This document shows, one piece after another, positions 8,589 to 15,993 of a stretch of 64,000 nucleotides of DNA. The DNA comes from Bacteroidota bacterium (GTDB lineage: Bacteria > Bacteroidota > Bacteroidia > Bacteroidales > Cfx3-03), in the NCBI GenBank assembly GCA_013390605.1, contig JACAUB010000001.1:3007809-3071808 (forward strand). Reading direction: 5' to 3'. A program made the translations under genes and the position numbers. How positions within the stretch are numbered: position 1 is the first letter of the stretch; each line of letters opens with the position of its first letter. The notes beneath the pieces are model-generated. The model was not told the DNA's origin, made no database searches, and was given only the letters and a program-made list of their open reading frames with translations.

Positions 8589-9992
8589 ATGCTTCCATTT
8601 ATTGCATTAGCCGTTTTGGGAATCGTCCTGCTCTATGCAGGTCTCACCAAAAATAACCGATTACTGGTTCCGATAGCAGTCGCGGGATTGCTTGTTACAC
8701 TTGGCTTTACCCTTAAAGCCTGGGATAGTCTTGTTGCCTATTATAACCGGATGGCATTGATCGATAATTTTTCCATTGCATTTAACACTGTTGCAATTAT
8801 AAGTACGATCCTTATTTTACTACTCTCCGTTTTCTATTACAAGAACGTGAAAGAGCATGTAGCTGAAGTCTATGCGCTAATGCTGTTTTCGTTGTTTGGA
8901 GGCTTTCTGATGACGGGTTACACCAATCTGGTATTGCTTTTTATTGGCATTGAAACACTCTCTATTCCGTTATATGTATTGGCCGGATCTAAAAAGAGCT
9001 CTCTCCGGTCGAATGAGGCTTCATTTAAATATTTTCTGATGGGAGCCTTCTCAAGTGCCATACTCTTAATGGGTATCGCCTTGATCTATGGAGCAGTGGG
9101 TTCTTTCCATCTTGCGACAATCCCTGTCCTCATCAAAAAAACCTATGGATTCATTCTCGGTACCCCCGGAGTCTATCCCGGAATTCTTCATATCGGGATC
9201 CTATTGGTTTTGGTAGGATTTGCCTTTAAGGTAGCCGCTGTTCCTTTCCATTTCTGGACACCCGATGTGTATGAAGGCTCGCCTACTATCGTTACTATTT
9301 TCATGGCGACAGTTGTAAAGACGTTGGGCTTTGCAGCTTTCTACCGGTTCTTTGCTACCTTCGGACCTATTGATACGATCTGGAAAGATATTCTGTGGGT
9401 AATCATTGTTTTGACGCTCCTGGTGGGTAACCTTGGTGCACTGAATCAGAAAGGGACCAAACGTATGCTGGCCTATTCTTCTATATCACATAGTGGGTTT
9501 ATGTTAATCGCTATAATTGCAATCAATAAACTCAGCGCAGGCAGCCTACTCTTTTATTCAATGGCCTATTCATTTGCTACGATAGCAGCCTTTGGGGTAT
9601 TGATTAGCATCAAAAACTATCTTCAACAATCAGATAACCTTGCGATCTTTAACGGATTGGCAAAGAAGAATCCATTACTGGCGTTGATCATGACGATTGC
9701 CTTGCTCTCTATGGCTGGTATACCGGTCACAGCTGGATTCTTTGCTAAATATTATATCTTTGTCAATGCGGTAAGTCAGGGATATGTATGGCTTACGCTG
9801 ATTGGAATAGCAGCTGCACTCATTGGTGTATACTATTACTTCAGAATCATTGTTGCCATGTATTTTAAAGAAGGCGACTCAACGCTTCCAAAAGTAGAGG
9901 TGCAACCGCTATTTCTGGCAACTCTGCTATTTGTAACCTTTATGACATTGGCCATGGGACTTTTCCCGGGATGGTTTATTGATTTAATTTAA
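8589..9992 (+). CDS. nuoN: NADH-quinone oxidoreductase subunit N (antiporter-like)
   Basis: NuoN is the third antiporter-like pump subunit and closes the operon. The chain has the expected 14-helix pattern and the conserved LFIGIETLSIPLYVLAG, FKVAAVPFHFWTPDVYEGSPTIV, and MLAYSSISHSGFMLI. The ATG at 8589 gives 467 aa. An in-frame TTG at 8574, directly after a stop codon, would add five residues (472 aa), and the sequence cannot decide between them. No clear hairpin follows the stop; an A-rich tract begins about 11 nt later, so the end of the operon transcript is undefined. Confidence 0.95.
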   Translation: MLPFIALAVLGIVLLYAGLTKNNRLLVPIAVAGLLVTLGFTLKAWDSLVAYYNRMALIDNFSIAFNTVAIISTILILLLSVFYYKNVKEHVAEVYALMLFSLFGGFLMTGYTNLVLLFIGIETLSIPLYVLAGSKKSSLRSNEASFKYFLMGAFSSAILLMGIALIYGAVGSFHLATIPVLIKKTYGFILGTPGVYPGILHIGILLVLVGFAFKVAAVPFHFWTPDVYEGSPTIVTIFMATVVKTLGFAAFYRFFATFGPIDTIWKDILWVIIVLTLLVGNLGALNQKGTKRMLAYSSISHSGFMLIAIIAINKLSAGSLLFYSMAYSFATIAAFGVLISIKNYLQQSDNLAIFNGLAKKNPLLALIMTIALLSMAGIPVTAGFFAKYYIFVNAVSQGYVWLTLIGIAAALIGVYYYFRIIVAMYFKEGDSTLPKVEVQPLFLATLLFVTFMTLAMGLFPGWFIDLI

Positions 9993-10065
9993 CACATCAC
10001 ATAAAAAAAAACTATTTTTACACCTTCATACATTCTACATTTACGAGTATCAAACTTACAGAACA

Positions 10066-11526
10066 ATGAACAAAGATATTTTCAATCTAGAACCAACGGC
10101 TGTTTGGAAAAACTTCTACAGTCTTACACAAGTTCCTCGTCCATCTAAGAGCGAAGACAAAATTCAGGCGTTCATGGTGGCTTTTGGAAAAGGCCTTGGC
10201 TTAGAAACGATCCACGACGAAGTAGGTAATGTAATCATTCGCAAACCTGCCACAAAAGGTATGGAAAATCGTAAAGGTGTTATTATGCAAGGGCACCTTG
10301 ATATGGTTCCTCAAAAAAACAGTGATAAGGTTCACGATTTTATTAACGATCCTATCGAAGCATATGTTGATGGCGACTGGGTTACCGCTAACGGGACAAC
10401 CCTTGGTGCCGATAATGGTATGGGTGTAGCAGCAGCTATGGCTATCCTCCAATCAACAACAATTCCTCATGGTCCGATTGAAGCACTGTTTACTTCGGAT
10501 GAAGAAACAGGTATGACGGGTGCTTTCGGACTACAGCCAGGTATCCTTAAAGGAGATATTTTATTAAACATGGACTCTGAAGATGAAGGAGAACTCTATG
10601 TAGGTTGTGCCGGTGGTACCAATGCGAATATCAAGCTTCCTTTTAAGAAAGAGGCTGTCCCTGCAGGACATGTTGCATTAAAATTATTTATCAAGGGACT
10701 GAAAGGTGGTCACTCGGGATTAGAAATCATTTTAGGTCGTGGCAATGCCAATAAAATGATGAACCGTTGGTTAAAGAAAGCTGGCAAAAACCTGGGACTA
10801 CGTTTAGCTTCTATTGATGGTGGAAGTCTTCGTAATGCCATTCCCCGCGAATCTGTTGCTATCGTCACTGTCCCTGCAGAGAATGCAGACAAAGCCATTG
10901 AATGTGTTGTTTCGTTTGAAGCTACACTTAAAAGTGAGTTTAAAGCCGTTGAGCCCGATCTAAGCTTTACTGCACAGAAAACAACGTTACCCGAAACGGT
11001 TATTGACAACGAAAGTGCACAAAAACTATACAGAGCAGTTTATGGCTGTCCTAATGGCGTGATGCGGATGAGTGATGCGATGCTGGGATTGGTAGAGACC
11101 TCTACGAACCTTGCCCGTGTAAAATCAGAAGACGATCATTTCATCTTACAGTGTTTACTCCGTAGCTCAGTAGATTCAGCGAAAGAATCATTAGGCGAAA
11201 TGGTTGCAAGTGTATTTGAATTAGCCGGTGCTGAAGTTGTTTTAGATGGAAGTTATCCAGGTTGGAAACCCGATATGGATTCAGCTATTTTAAAGACGAT
11301 GCAAGCTGTTTACCAGAAGTTATATGGTAAGATTCCTGCAACCATGGCAATCCATGCAGGTCTGGAATGTGGTTTATTAGGAGGCGTTTATCCAAACTGG
11401 GATATGATTTCATTTGGACCAACGATCCGTTTTCCTCACTCTCCGGATGAAAAAGTTAATATCGCTTCCGTTGATAAATTCTGGAAATATCTGCTTGCTA
11501 CATTAGAAGCAATTCCTGTTAAATAA
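10066..11526 (+). CDS. pepD: Aminoacyl-histidine dipeptidase (peptidase M20 family, PepD)
   Basis: PepD is a cytosolic zinc dipeptidase with broad specificity (for example Xaa-His dipeptides). The 486-aa length equals the family standard. Metal-ligand motifs are present in order: MQGHLDMVPQ (His and Asp), TTLGADNGMG (Asp), and TSDEETGMTGA (catalytic Glu pair). MDSEDEGELYVGCAGG follows, and a late histidine lies in TIRFPHSPDEKVN. There is no signal peptide. It stands alone between nuoN and rpmH with 73 nt upstream, so it probably has its own promoter, although I found no perfect -7 box there. Peptide use fits an organism that gains amino acids from protein. Confidence 0.96.
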   Translation: MNKDIFNLEPTAVWKNFYSLTQVPRPSKSEDKIQAFMVAFGKGLGLETIHDEVGNVIIRKPATKGMENRKGVIMQGHLDMVPQKNSDKVHDFINDPIEAYVDGDWVTANGTTLGADNGMGVAAAMAILQSTTIPHGPIEALFTSDEETGMTGAFGLQPGILKGDILLNMDSEDEGELYVGCAGGTNANIKLPFKKEAVPAGHVALKLFIKGLKGGHSGLEIILGRGNANKMMNRWLKKAGKNLGLRLASIDGGSLRNAIPRESVAIVTVPAENADKAIECVVSFEATLKSEFKAVEPDLSFTAQKTTLPETVIDNESAQKLYRAVYGCPNGVMRMSDAMLGLVETSTNLARVKSEDDHFILQCLLRSSVDSAKESLGEMVASVFELAGAEVVLDGSYPGWKPDMDSAILKTMQAVYQKLYGKIPATMAIHAGLECGLLGGVYPNWDMISFGPTIRFPHSPDEKVNIASVDKFWKYLLATLEAIPVK

Positions 11527-11555
11527 ATATTTTTATCAATTTAATTTCAGGGAGG

Positions 11556-11587
11556 GTTGGATTTATAGAATTTATTTTCTATTTTTG
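11556..11587 (+). promoter_or_regulatory. Bacteroidota-type promoter for rpmH
   Basis: A TTG (11557-11559) lies 20 nt before TATTTTTG (11580-11587). Together these match the Bacteroidota sigma consensus of a -33 TTTG and a -7 TAnnTTTG. The predicted start of transcription is about 20 nt before the rpmH ATG. The match is by eye only. Confidence 0.6.
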
Positions 11588-11610
11588 CACTCCCAAAAAA
11601 GAATAAAGCA

Positions 11611-11766
11611 ATGAAAAGGACATTCCAACCCTCGCAGAGAAAAAGAATCAATAAGCATGGCTTCCGTCTAAGGATGTCATCAGCAAATGGCCGCCGCGTA
11701 TTGGCCGCCCGTCGCGCTAAAGGACGTACCAAACTGACTACTTCTGACGAGAAGTCTTTAAAGTAA
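11611..11766 (+). CDS. rpmH: 50S ribosomal protein L34 (bL34)
   Basis: This 51-aa open frame encodes bL34, a small basic protein of the large ribosomal subunit. It begins [12 protein letters not shown] and continues with [20 protein letters not shown] and KGRTKLT, all hallmarks of the family. The short C-terminal tail (TSDEKSLK) is slightly longer than in E. coli (46 aa). A promoter-like TATTTTTG lies upstream and a strong hairpin lies 39 nt downstream, so the gene is monocistronic. Neither rnpA nor dnaA is adjacent, so its position says nothing about the replication origin here. Confidence 0.97.
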   Translation: MKRTFQPSQRKRINKHGFRLRMSSANGRRVLAARRAKGRTKLTTSDEKSLK

Positions 11767-11804
11767 TCAACGGAAAACAATATTTGAAAAGATAAATCAA
11801 CACG

Positions 11805-11827
11805 AAAGGAGGCAATGCCTCCTTTTT
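11805..11827 (+). terminator. Rho-independent terminator after rpmH
   Basis: A perfect 9-bp stem (AAAGGAGGC / GCCTCCTTT) with a 3-nt loop runs directly into a T-tract. It sits 39 nt after the rpmH stop. Confidence 0.85.
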
Positions 11828-11919
11828 TGCTTGAAACTATGTTACTATTTCACAAAAAGCCCTAACTTCGCAACCAATAATTTTAACTAAAACGATAAAG
11901 AAGCATACTGTTATTTATC

Positions 11920-12165
11920 ATGATAAAAATTCTCACAATCATGCTTGGGGTCTATTTGATCCTAAGATGGACCGTCCGTCTTTTACTGCCTCCTATTGTA
12001 AACCGGCAGATGAATAACTTTAAGGATCAATTCTATCGGCAGAACCCTGATTTTGCAGAAAAGAAAAGAGAACCTGAGGGAAAAGTTACTGTTGAAAAAG
12101 CGCCGTCTAATCGCACTAAGACAAAAGACGATGGCGATTACGTTGATTACGAAGAAATAAAATAA
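11920..12165 (+). CDS. DUF4834 family small membrane protein
   Basis: This is an 81-aa protein of unknown function. One hydrophobic segment (about residues 2-24, ILTIMLGVYLILRWTVRLLL) is followed by a basic, polar tail that ends in DDGDYVDYEEIK. A single N-terminal helix and a terminal YVDYEEIK-like motif are the hallmark I associate with DUF4834 of Bacteroidota. The next gene, encoding a YfhO-type protein, begins 31 nt later on the same strand. The two may be co-transcribed. No enzymatic role can be read from the sequence. Confidence 0.75.
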   Translation: MIKILTIMLGVYLILRWTVRLLLPPIVNRQMNNFKDQFYRQNPDFAEKKREPEGKVTVEKAPSNRTKTKDDGDYVDYEEIK

Positions 12166-12196
12166 CCCAATACATCCATTAACTCGACTATTCCGC

Positions 12197-14656
12197 ATGA
12201 AGAATCCAGTTTATCAGAAATTATGGCCGGTGCTTGCAGCTATTGTTGCATTCCTTATTATCACGGCTGCCTATTTCCACCCACTTCTCGAGGGCAAACG
12301 TTTACGCCAAAGCGACATCACTCAGTTCAGAGGTATGTCGAAAGAGATCGTAGACTATCGCGCTAAAACCGGAGAAGAAGCTTTATGGACCAACTCAATG
12401 TTTGGTGGAATGCCTGCATATCAGATCTCAGTACAACATAAAGGTAATTTGATGACTTATGTTGACAGAGTATTGCAGTTTGGCCTTCCTCGTCCGGCCG
12501 GTTTTGTATTTCTTTATTTCCTCGGATTCTTCTTGTTATTAATGGCAATGGGGGTAAGTCCATGGTTAAGTTTAACCGGTGCCATCGCGTTTGCTTTGTC
12601 ATCGTTCTTCTTTATCGTCATCGAAGCAGGGCATAACAGTCAAGCACATGCCATTGCATATATGGCACCTGTGTTAGCGGCAATGATATTTGCCTTCAAG
12701 AAAAAATATCTGTTGGGAGGTGCCCTCATGGCGCTATTTCTGGCATTACAGATCAACGCAAACCACCTGCAGATTACTTTCTATCTGGCACTGCTTGCTA
12801 TCATCTATGGAATATTCGAATTTATCAATGCGTACAAAGAGAAAGAACTAAATAGTTTCTTCAAGGCTGTAGGCGTATTATTTGTTGGAGCACTTTTAGC
12901 TATCGGCCCCAACATCTCCAATCTATGGACAACTGCAGAATACACCGCTGCCTCGAACCGTGGTAAATCTGAACTAACCGACAGGGCACATGTGAAAACA
13001 AGCGGACTTGACAAAGACTATGCTACCCAATGGAGCTATGGCATCGACGAAACGATCTCTCTACTGATTCCAAATGTAAAAGGCGGCGCCTCTGATTATC
13101 TCGGAAATAATCCTACAGCAATGAAAGAGGTTAAAGAAGAGATGAAGACTGCTATTTCGCAACAAGGTTCATATTGGGGAAATCAACCCTTCACCTCGGG
13201 CCCTGTTTATCTGGGAGCCTTTGTCTTCTTTCTGTTCATCCTGGGGATGTTCATTGTAGACAATCGGATTAAATGGCCACTCTTTGCGACTTTCGTTTTA
13301 TCCATTCTGTTGGCATGGGGACATAACTTTTCTTTCCTTACCAATCTTTTTCTCGATTACTTCCCTGGATACAATAAGTTCAGATCGGTTTCAATGATTC
13401 TGGTATTGGCAGAACTGGTTGTTCCGATCATCGCCATATTGGGATTAAAGAAGGTGATCGAAAAACCCGAAATCTTTAAGACGAAGAAACTTTATATCTA
13501 TATCAGTTTAGGACTTACTGCCGGTATCGCGTTAATCATCTATCTCTTCCCCGGTATCTTTGGGTTAATCAGCAATGCAGAGTTTTCGCAGTTAGAGAAC
13601 TATCGCAAACAAGGTGCCCCTGCATCTCAACTAGCTGACTTTGTTTCAAACCTTGAAGCAGCCCGTCGTACAATCATCACAGCCGATGCATTGCGCAGCT
13701 TCCTGTTTATTGCAGTAGGTGCCGCTCTTTTATGGGCTTATACTCGCAAGATGATGAATGCAAATGTTCTGGTTGCGATCATTGCAATACTGATCATTGC
13801 GGATATGGCTCCTATCGATTCTCGTTATCTTGGATCTAAGAACTATGATCGCAAATCTGCTATTGAAACGCCATTCCAGCCTTCGCAGGTTGATGATTTT
13901 ATCTTGAAAGATAAAGATCCGGATTTCAGGGTGTTGAATATGACGGTAAATCCTTTTGCTGATGCCAGCACATCTTATTTCCATAAGTCAATCGGTGGAT
14001 ACCATGCTGCCAAACTAAAAAGATATGATGAGTTAGTTGAGTACCAGATATCTAAAAACAATCAGGAAGTAATCAACATGCTGAATACTAAATATCTGAT
14101 TGTACCCGGACAAGACAAAGCGCCTACATTACAGATCAACTTCAGTGCATTGGGCAATGCATGGTTTGTCCGCAACTACAAAATGGTTCCGAATGCTGAT
14201 GCTGAGCTAAACGCATTGAGTAACTTCAAGGCAGCCCAGACTGCAGTTATTGACAGTCGTTTTGAAAAGGATCTGGCTAATTTCAAATTTTCTCCAAACG
14301 ATACCATTGGAAACACAATCAAGCTTACCTCATACACGCCTAACCATCTGGTTTATGAGTCGAATGCAAAGACAGATCAATTAGCTGTATTCTCCGAGAT
14401 CTATTATGATAAGGGCTGGAAAGCATCTATCGATGGAAAAGAGGCACCATATTTCAGAGCGAACTACGTATTACGTTCAATGTTAGTACCTGCCGGAAAA
14501 CACACGATTGAATACAAATTCGAACCACGTTCATATATTCTGGGGACTAAACTCTCGTTGGCAGCATCGATACTGCTACTGCTTATCTTAGCAGGTGTAT
14601 TATATGTTGAGATCAAGAAAGGTTGTCCTGCAAAAAAAGAAGGTGTAAAAGCATGA
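12197..14656 (+). CDS. YfhO family integral membrane protein
   Basis: The 819-aa protein has about twelve or more hydrophobic helices over the first 540 residues and a final helix near the C-terminus (ILLLLILAGVLYV). Between them lies a roughly 230-residue extracytoplasmic domain. This is the architecture of the YfhO family. In Firmicutes YfhO is linked to glycosylation of lipoteichoic acid, and the fold resembles GT-C glycosyltransferases. In Bacteroidota its substrate is unknown. An acidic residue pair expected in the first periplasmic loop is compatible with LRQSDITQFRG near residue 37. The stop overlaps the ATG of the next glycosyltransferase by 4 nt (ATGA), which suggests the two enzymes act on a common glycan. 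Confidence 0.8.
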   Translation: MKNPVYQKLWPVLAAIVAFLIITAAYFHPLLEGKRLRQSDITQFRGMSKEIVDYRAKTGEEALWTNSMFGGMPAYQISVQHKGNLMTYVDRVLQFGLPRPAGFVFLYFLGFFLLLMAMGVSPWLSLTGAIAFALSSFFFIVIEAGHNSQAHAIAYMAPVLAAMIFAFKKKYLLGGALMALFLALQINANHLQITFYLALLAIIYGIFEFINAYKEKELNSFFKAVGVLFVGALLAIGPNISNLWTTAEYTAASNRGKSELTDRAHVKTSGLDKDYATQWSYGIDETISLLIPNVKGGASDYLGNNPTAMKEVKEEMKTAISQQGSYWGNQPFTSGPVYLGAFVFFLFILGMFIVDNRIKWPLFATFVLSILLAWGHNFSFLTNLFLDYFPGYNKFRSVSMILVLAELVVPIIAILGLKKVIEKPEIFKTKKLYIYISLGLTAGIALIIYLFPGIFGLISNAEFSQLENYRKQGAPASQLADFVSNLEAARRTIITADALRSFLFIAVGAALLWAYTRKMMNANVLVAIIAILIIADMAPIDSRYLGSKNYDRKSAIETPFQPSQVDDFILKDKDPDFRVLNMTVNPFADASTSYFHKSIGGYHAAKLKRYDELVEYQISKNNQEVINMLNTKYLIVPGQDKAPTLQINFSALGNAWFVRNYKMVPNADAELNALSNFKAAQTAVIDSRFEKDLANFKFSPNDTIGNTIKLTSYTPNHLVYESNAKTDQLAVFSEIYYDKGWKASIDGKEAPYFRANYVLRSMLVPAGKHTIEYKFEPRSYILGTKLSLAASILLLLILAGVLYVEIKKGCPAKKEGVKA

Positions 14657-15954
14657 AACGCATACTAATCATCACGTACTACTGGCCTCCAAGCGGGGGG
14701 TCAGGGGTACAACGATGGTTGAAATTTGTAAAATACCTTAGGCAGTATGGATGGGAACCTGTTGTATATACACCGGAGAACCCCGAACTGCCAGAGGCCG
14801 ACAACTCGTTACAGAAAGATATTCCTGATGGAATCGAGATCATAAGGCAACCGATATGGGAGCCTTATCTCATTTATAAACGTTTGGCCGGGCTGAAGAA
14901 AGAAGATAAGCTGGGAGCAGGTTTTGTCAATACCTCTAAGAAACCCGGTAAGTTCAAGAAACTCTCGCTCTGGATCAGAGGGAACTTTCTGATTCCCGAT
15001 CCCCGCTGTTTCTGGATCAGGCCCTCTGTAAAATATCTGAAACAGTACCTTGCCGAACACCCGGTGGATGCTATTGCCAGTACCGGTCCACCACACAGTA
15101 TGCATCGGATCGCACAGAAGCTGCATCGCCATACCGGTATTCCCTGGCTGGCCGATTTCAGAGATCCATGGACCAATATCGACTTCTATAAAGAGCTGAA
15201 TCTAACACCTCCAGCCAACTTTATCCACCACAGGATGGAGTTACAGGTTCTAAAAGAGGCTTCGCGGATAACCGTTATAGGACCTTATATGGCGACCGAC
15301 TTTAAACGGCTTCTCGATCGGCCCTATCATGTTATCACCAATGGTTTTGATCCGGATGATACAGGAACGCCTTCTTTTGTTCAACCTGAGGGCAAGTTTA
15401 TCATCTCACACATCGGCACCATGGCTGCATCGCGTAACCCTGTTGCGTTATGGAAAGCACTACAGCAGCTCTGTGCAACAATTGAAGGGTTTTCGGAAAA
15501 TCTGGAAATCTGCCTGACCGGAAATGTTGATGTTGTCATCCTCGATAGTCTTACAGCACATGGATTGATACAAAACCTGAACAGAATCTCATATCTACCT
15601 CATAACGAAGTAGTCGACCTACAAAAGAGTTCAGCGATATTGTTGCTGCAAATCAATAATACACCCAATGCCCGCATGATTTTACCCGGTAAATTCTTCG
15701 AGTATATGGCTTCGGGGCGACCTATATTATGTATTGGGCCTGAAGATGGTGATGCCGCTGCTGTAATCCGTGAAACAGGATGTGGCAAAATAGCAGGTTT
15801 TGAAGAGACTGATAAAATAACAGCACATCTTTCGGCATTTTACGAGGCTTATCTGAAGAACGAGCTGGTCGTAGCACCGGCAGAGATCAACCGGTTCTCT
15901 CGTCCCGAACTCACGCATAGTTTAGCGAATCTGCTCGATGAAATGATTTTGTAG
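14653..15954 (+). CDS. Glycosyltransferase (GT4-like, GT-B fold)
   Basis: The protein opens with a beta strand and a glycine-rich loop, ILIITYYWPPSGGSGVQRW, typical of GT-B enzymes that use nucleotide sugars. It has an acceptor-domain segment FRDPWTNIDFY and a donor-domain region SSAILLLQIN...PGKFFEYMASGRPIL near residues 330-355. Its C-terminal half aligns in layout with glycosyl transferase group 1. The real start is the ATG at 14653, which overlaps the stop of the YfhO gene. Reading further upstream adds ten unlikely residues (MSCKKRRCKS). The product is 433 aa. A palindrome overlaps its stop codon. Acceptor and sugar are unknown. Confidence 0.85.
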   Translation: MKRILIITYYWPPSGGSGVQRWLKFVKYLRQYGWEPVVYTPENPELPEADNSLQKDIPDGIEIIRQPIWEPYLIYKRLAGLKKEDKLGAGFVNTSKKPGKFKKLSLWIRGNFLIPDPRCFWIRPSVKYLKQYLAEHPVDAIASTGPPHSMHRIAQKLHRHTGIPWLADFRDPWTNIDFYKELNLTPPANFIHHRMELQVLKEASRITVIGPYMATDFKRLLDRPYHVITNGFDPDDTGTPSFVQPEGKFIISHIGTMAASRNPVALWKALQQLCATIEGFSENLEICLTGNVDVVILDSLTAHGLIQNLNRISYLPHNEVVDLQKSSAILLLQINNTPNARMILPGKFFEYMASGRPILCIGPEDGDAAAVIRETGCGKIAGFEETDKITAHLSAFYEAYLKNELVVAPAEINRFSRPELTHSLANLLDEMIL

Positions 15955-15978
15955 AGCCGCACGGTCGTACGGCTCTAC
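15951..15978. repeat. Imperfect palindrome at the convergent gene junction
   Basis: GTAGAGCCGCACG is followed, after two bases, by CGTACGGCTCTAC. This gives 12 of 13 paired positions, with one C-A mismatch. It overlaps the stop of the glycosyltransferase gene and lies 16 nt from the stop of the convergent GH2 gene. It could act as a two-way terminator, or be one copy of a dispersed palindromic repeat. No T-tract follows on either strand. Confidence 0.55.
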
Positions 15979-15993
15979 CCTCTTTCAATACAA

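Noticed and set aside
5164..9992. nuoL/M/N-like genes as an Mrp antiporter operon
   Set aside because: They follow nuoE-K in order, and NuoL has the long C-terminal extension typical for complex I.
11611..11766. rpmH as a sign of the replication origin
   Set aside because: Neither dnaA, rnpA nor DnaA-box clusters are nearby. In Bacteroidota rpmH is often away from the origin.
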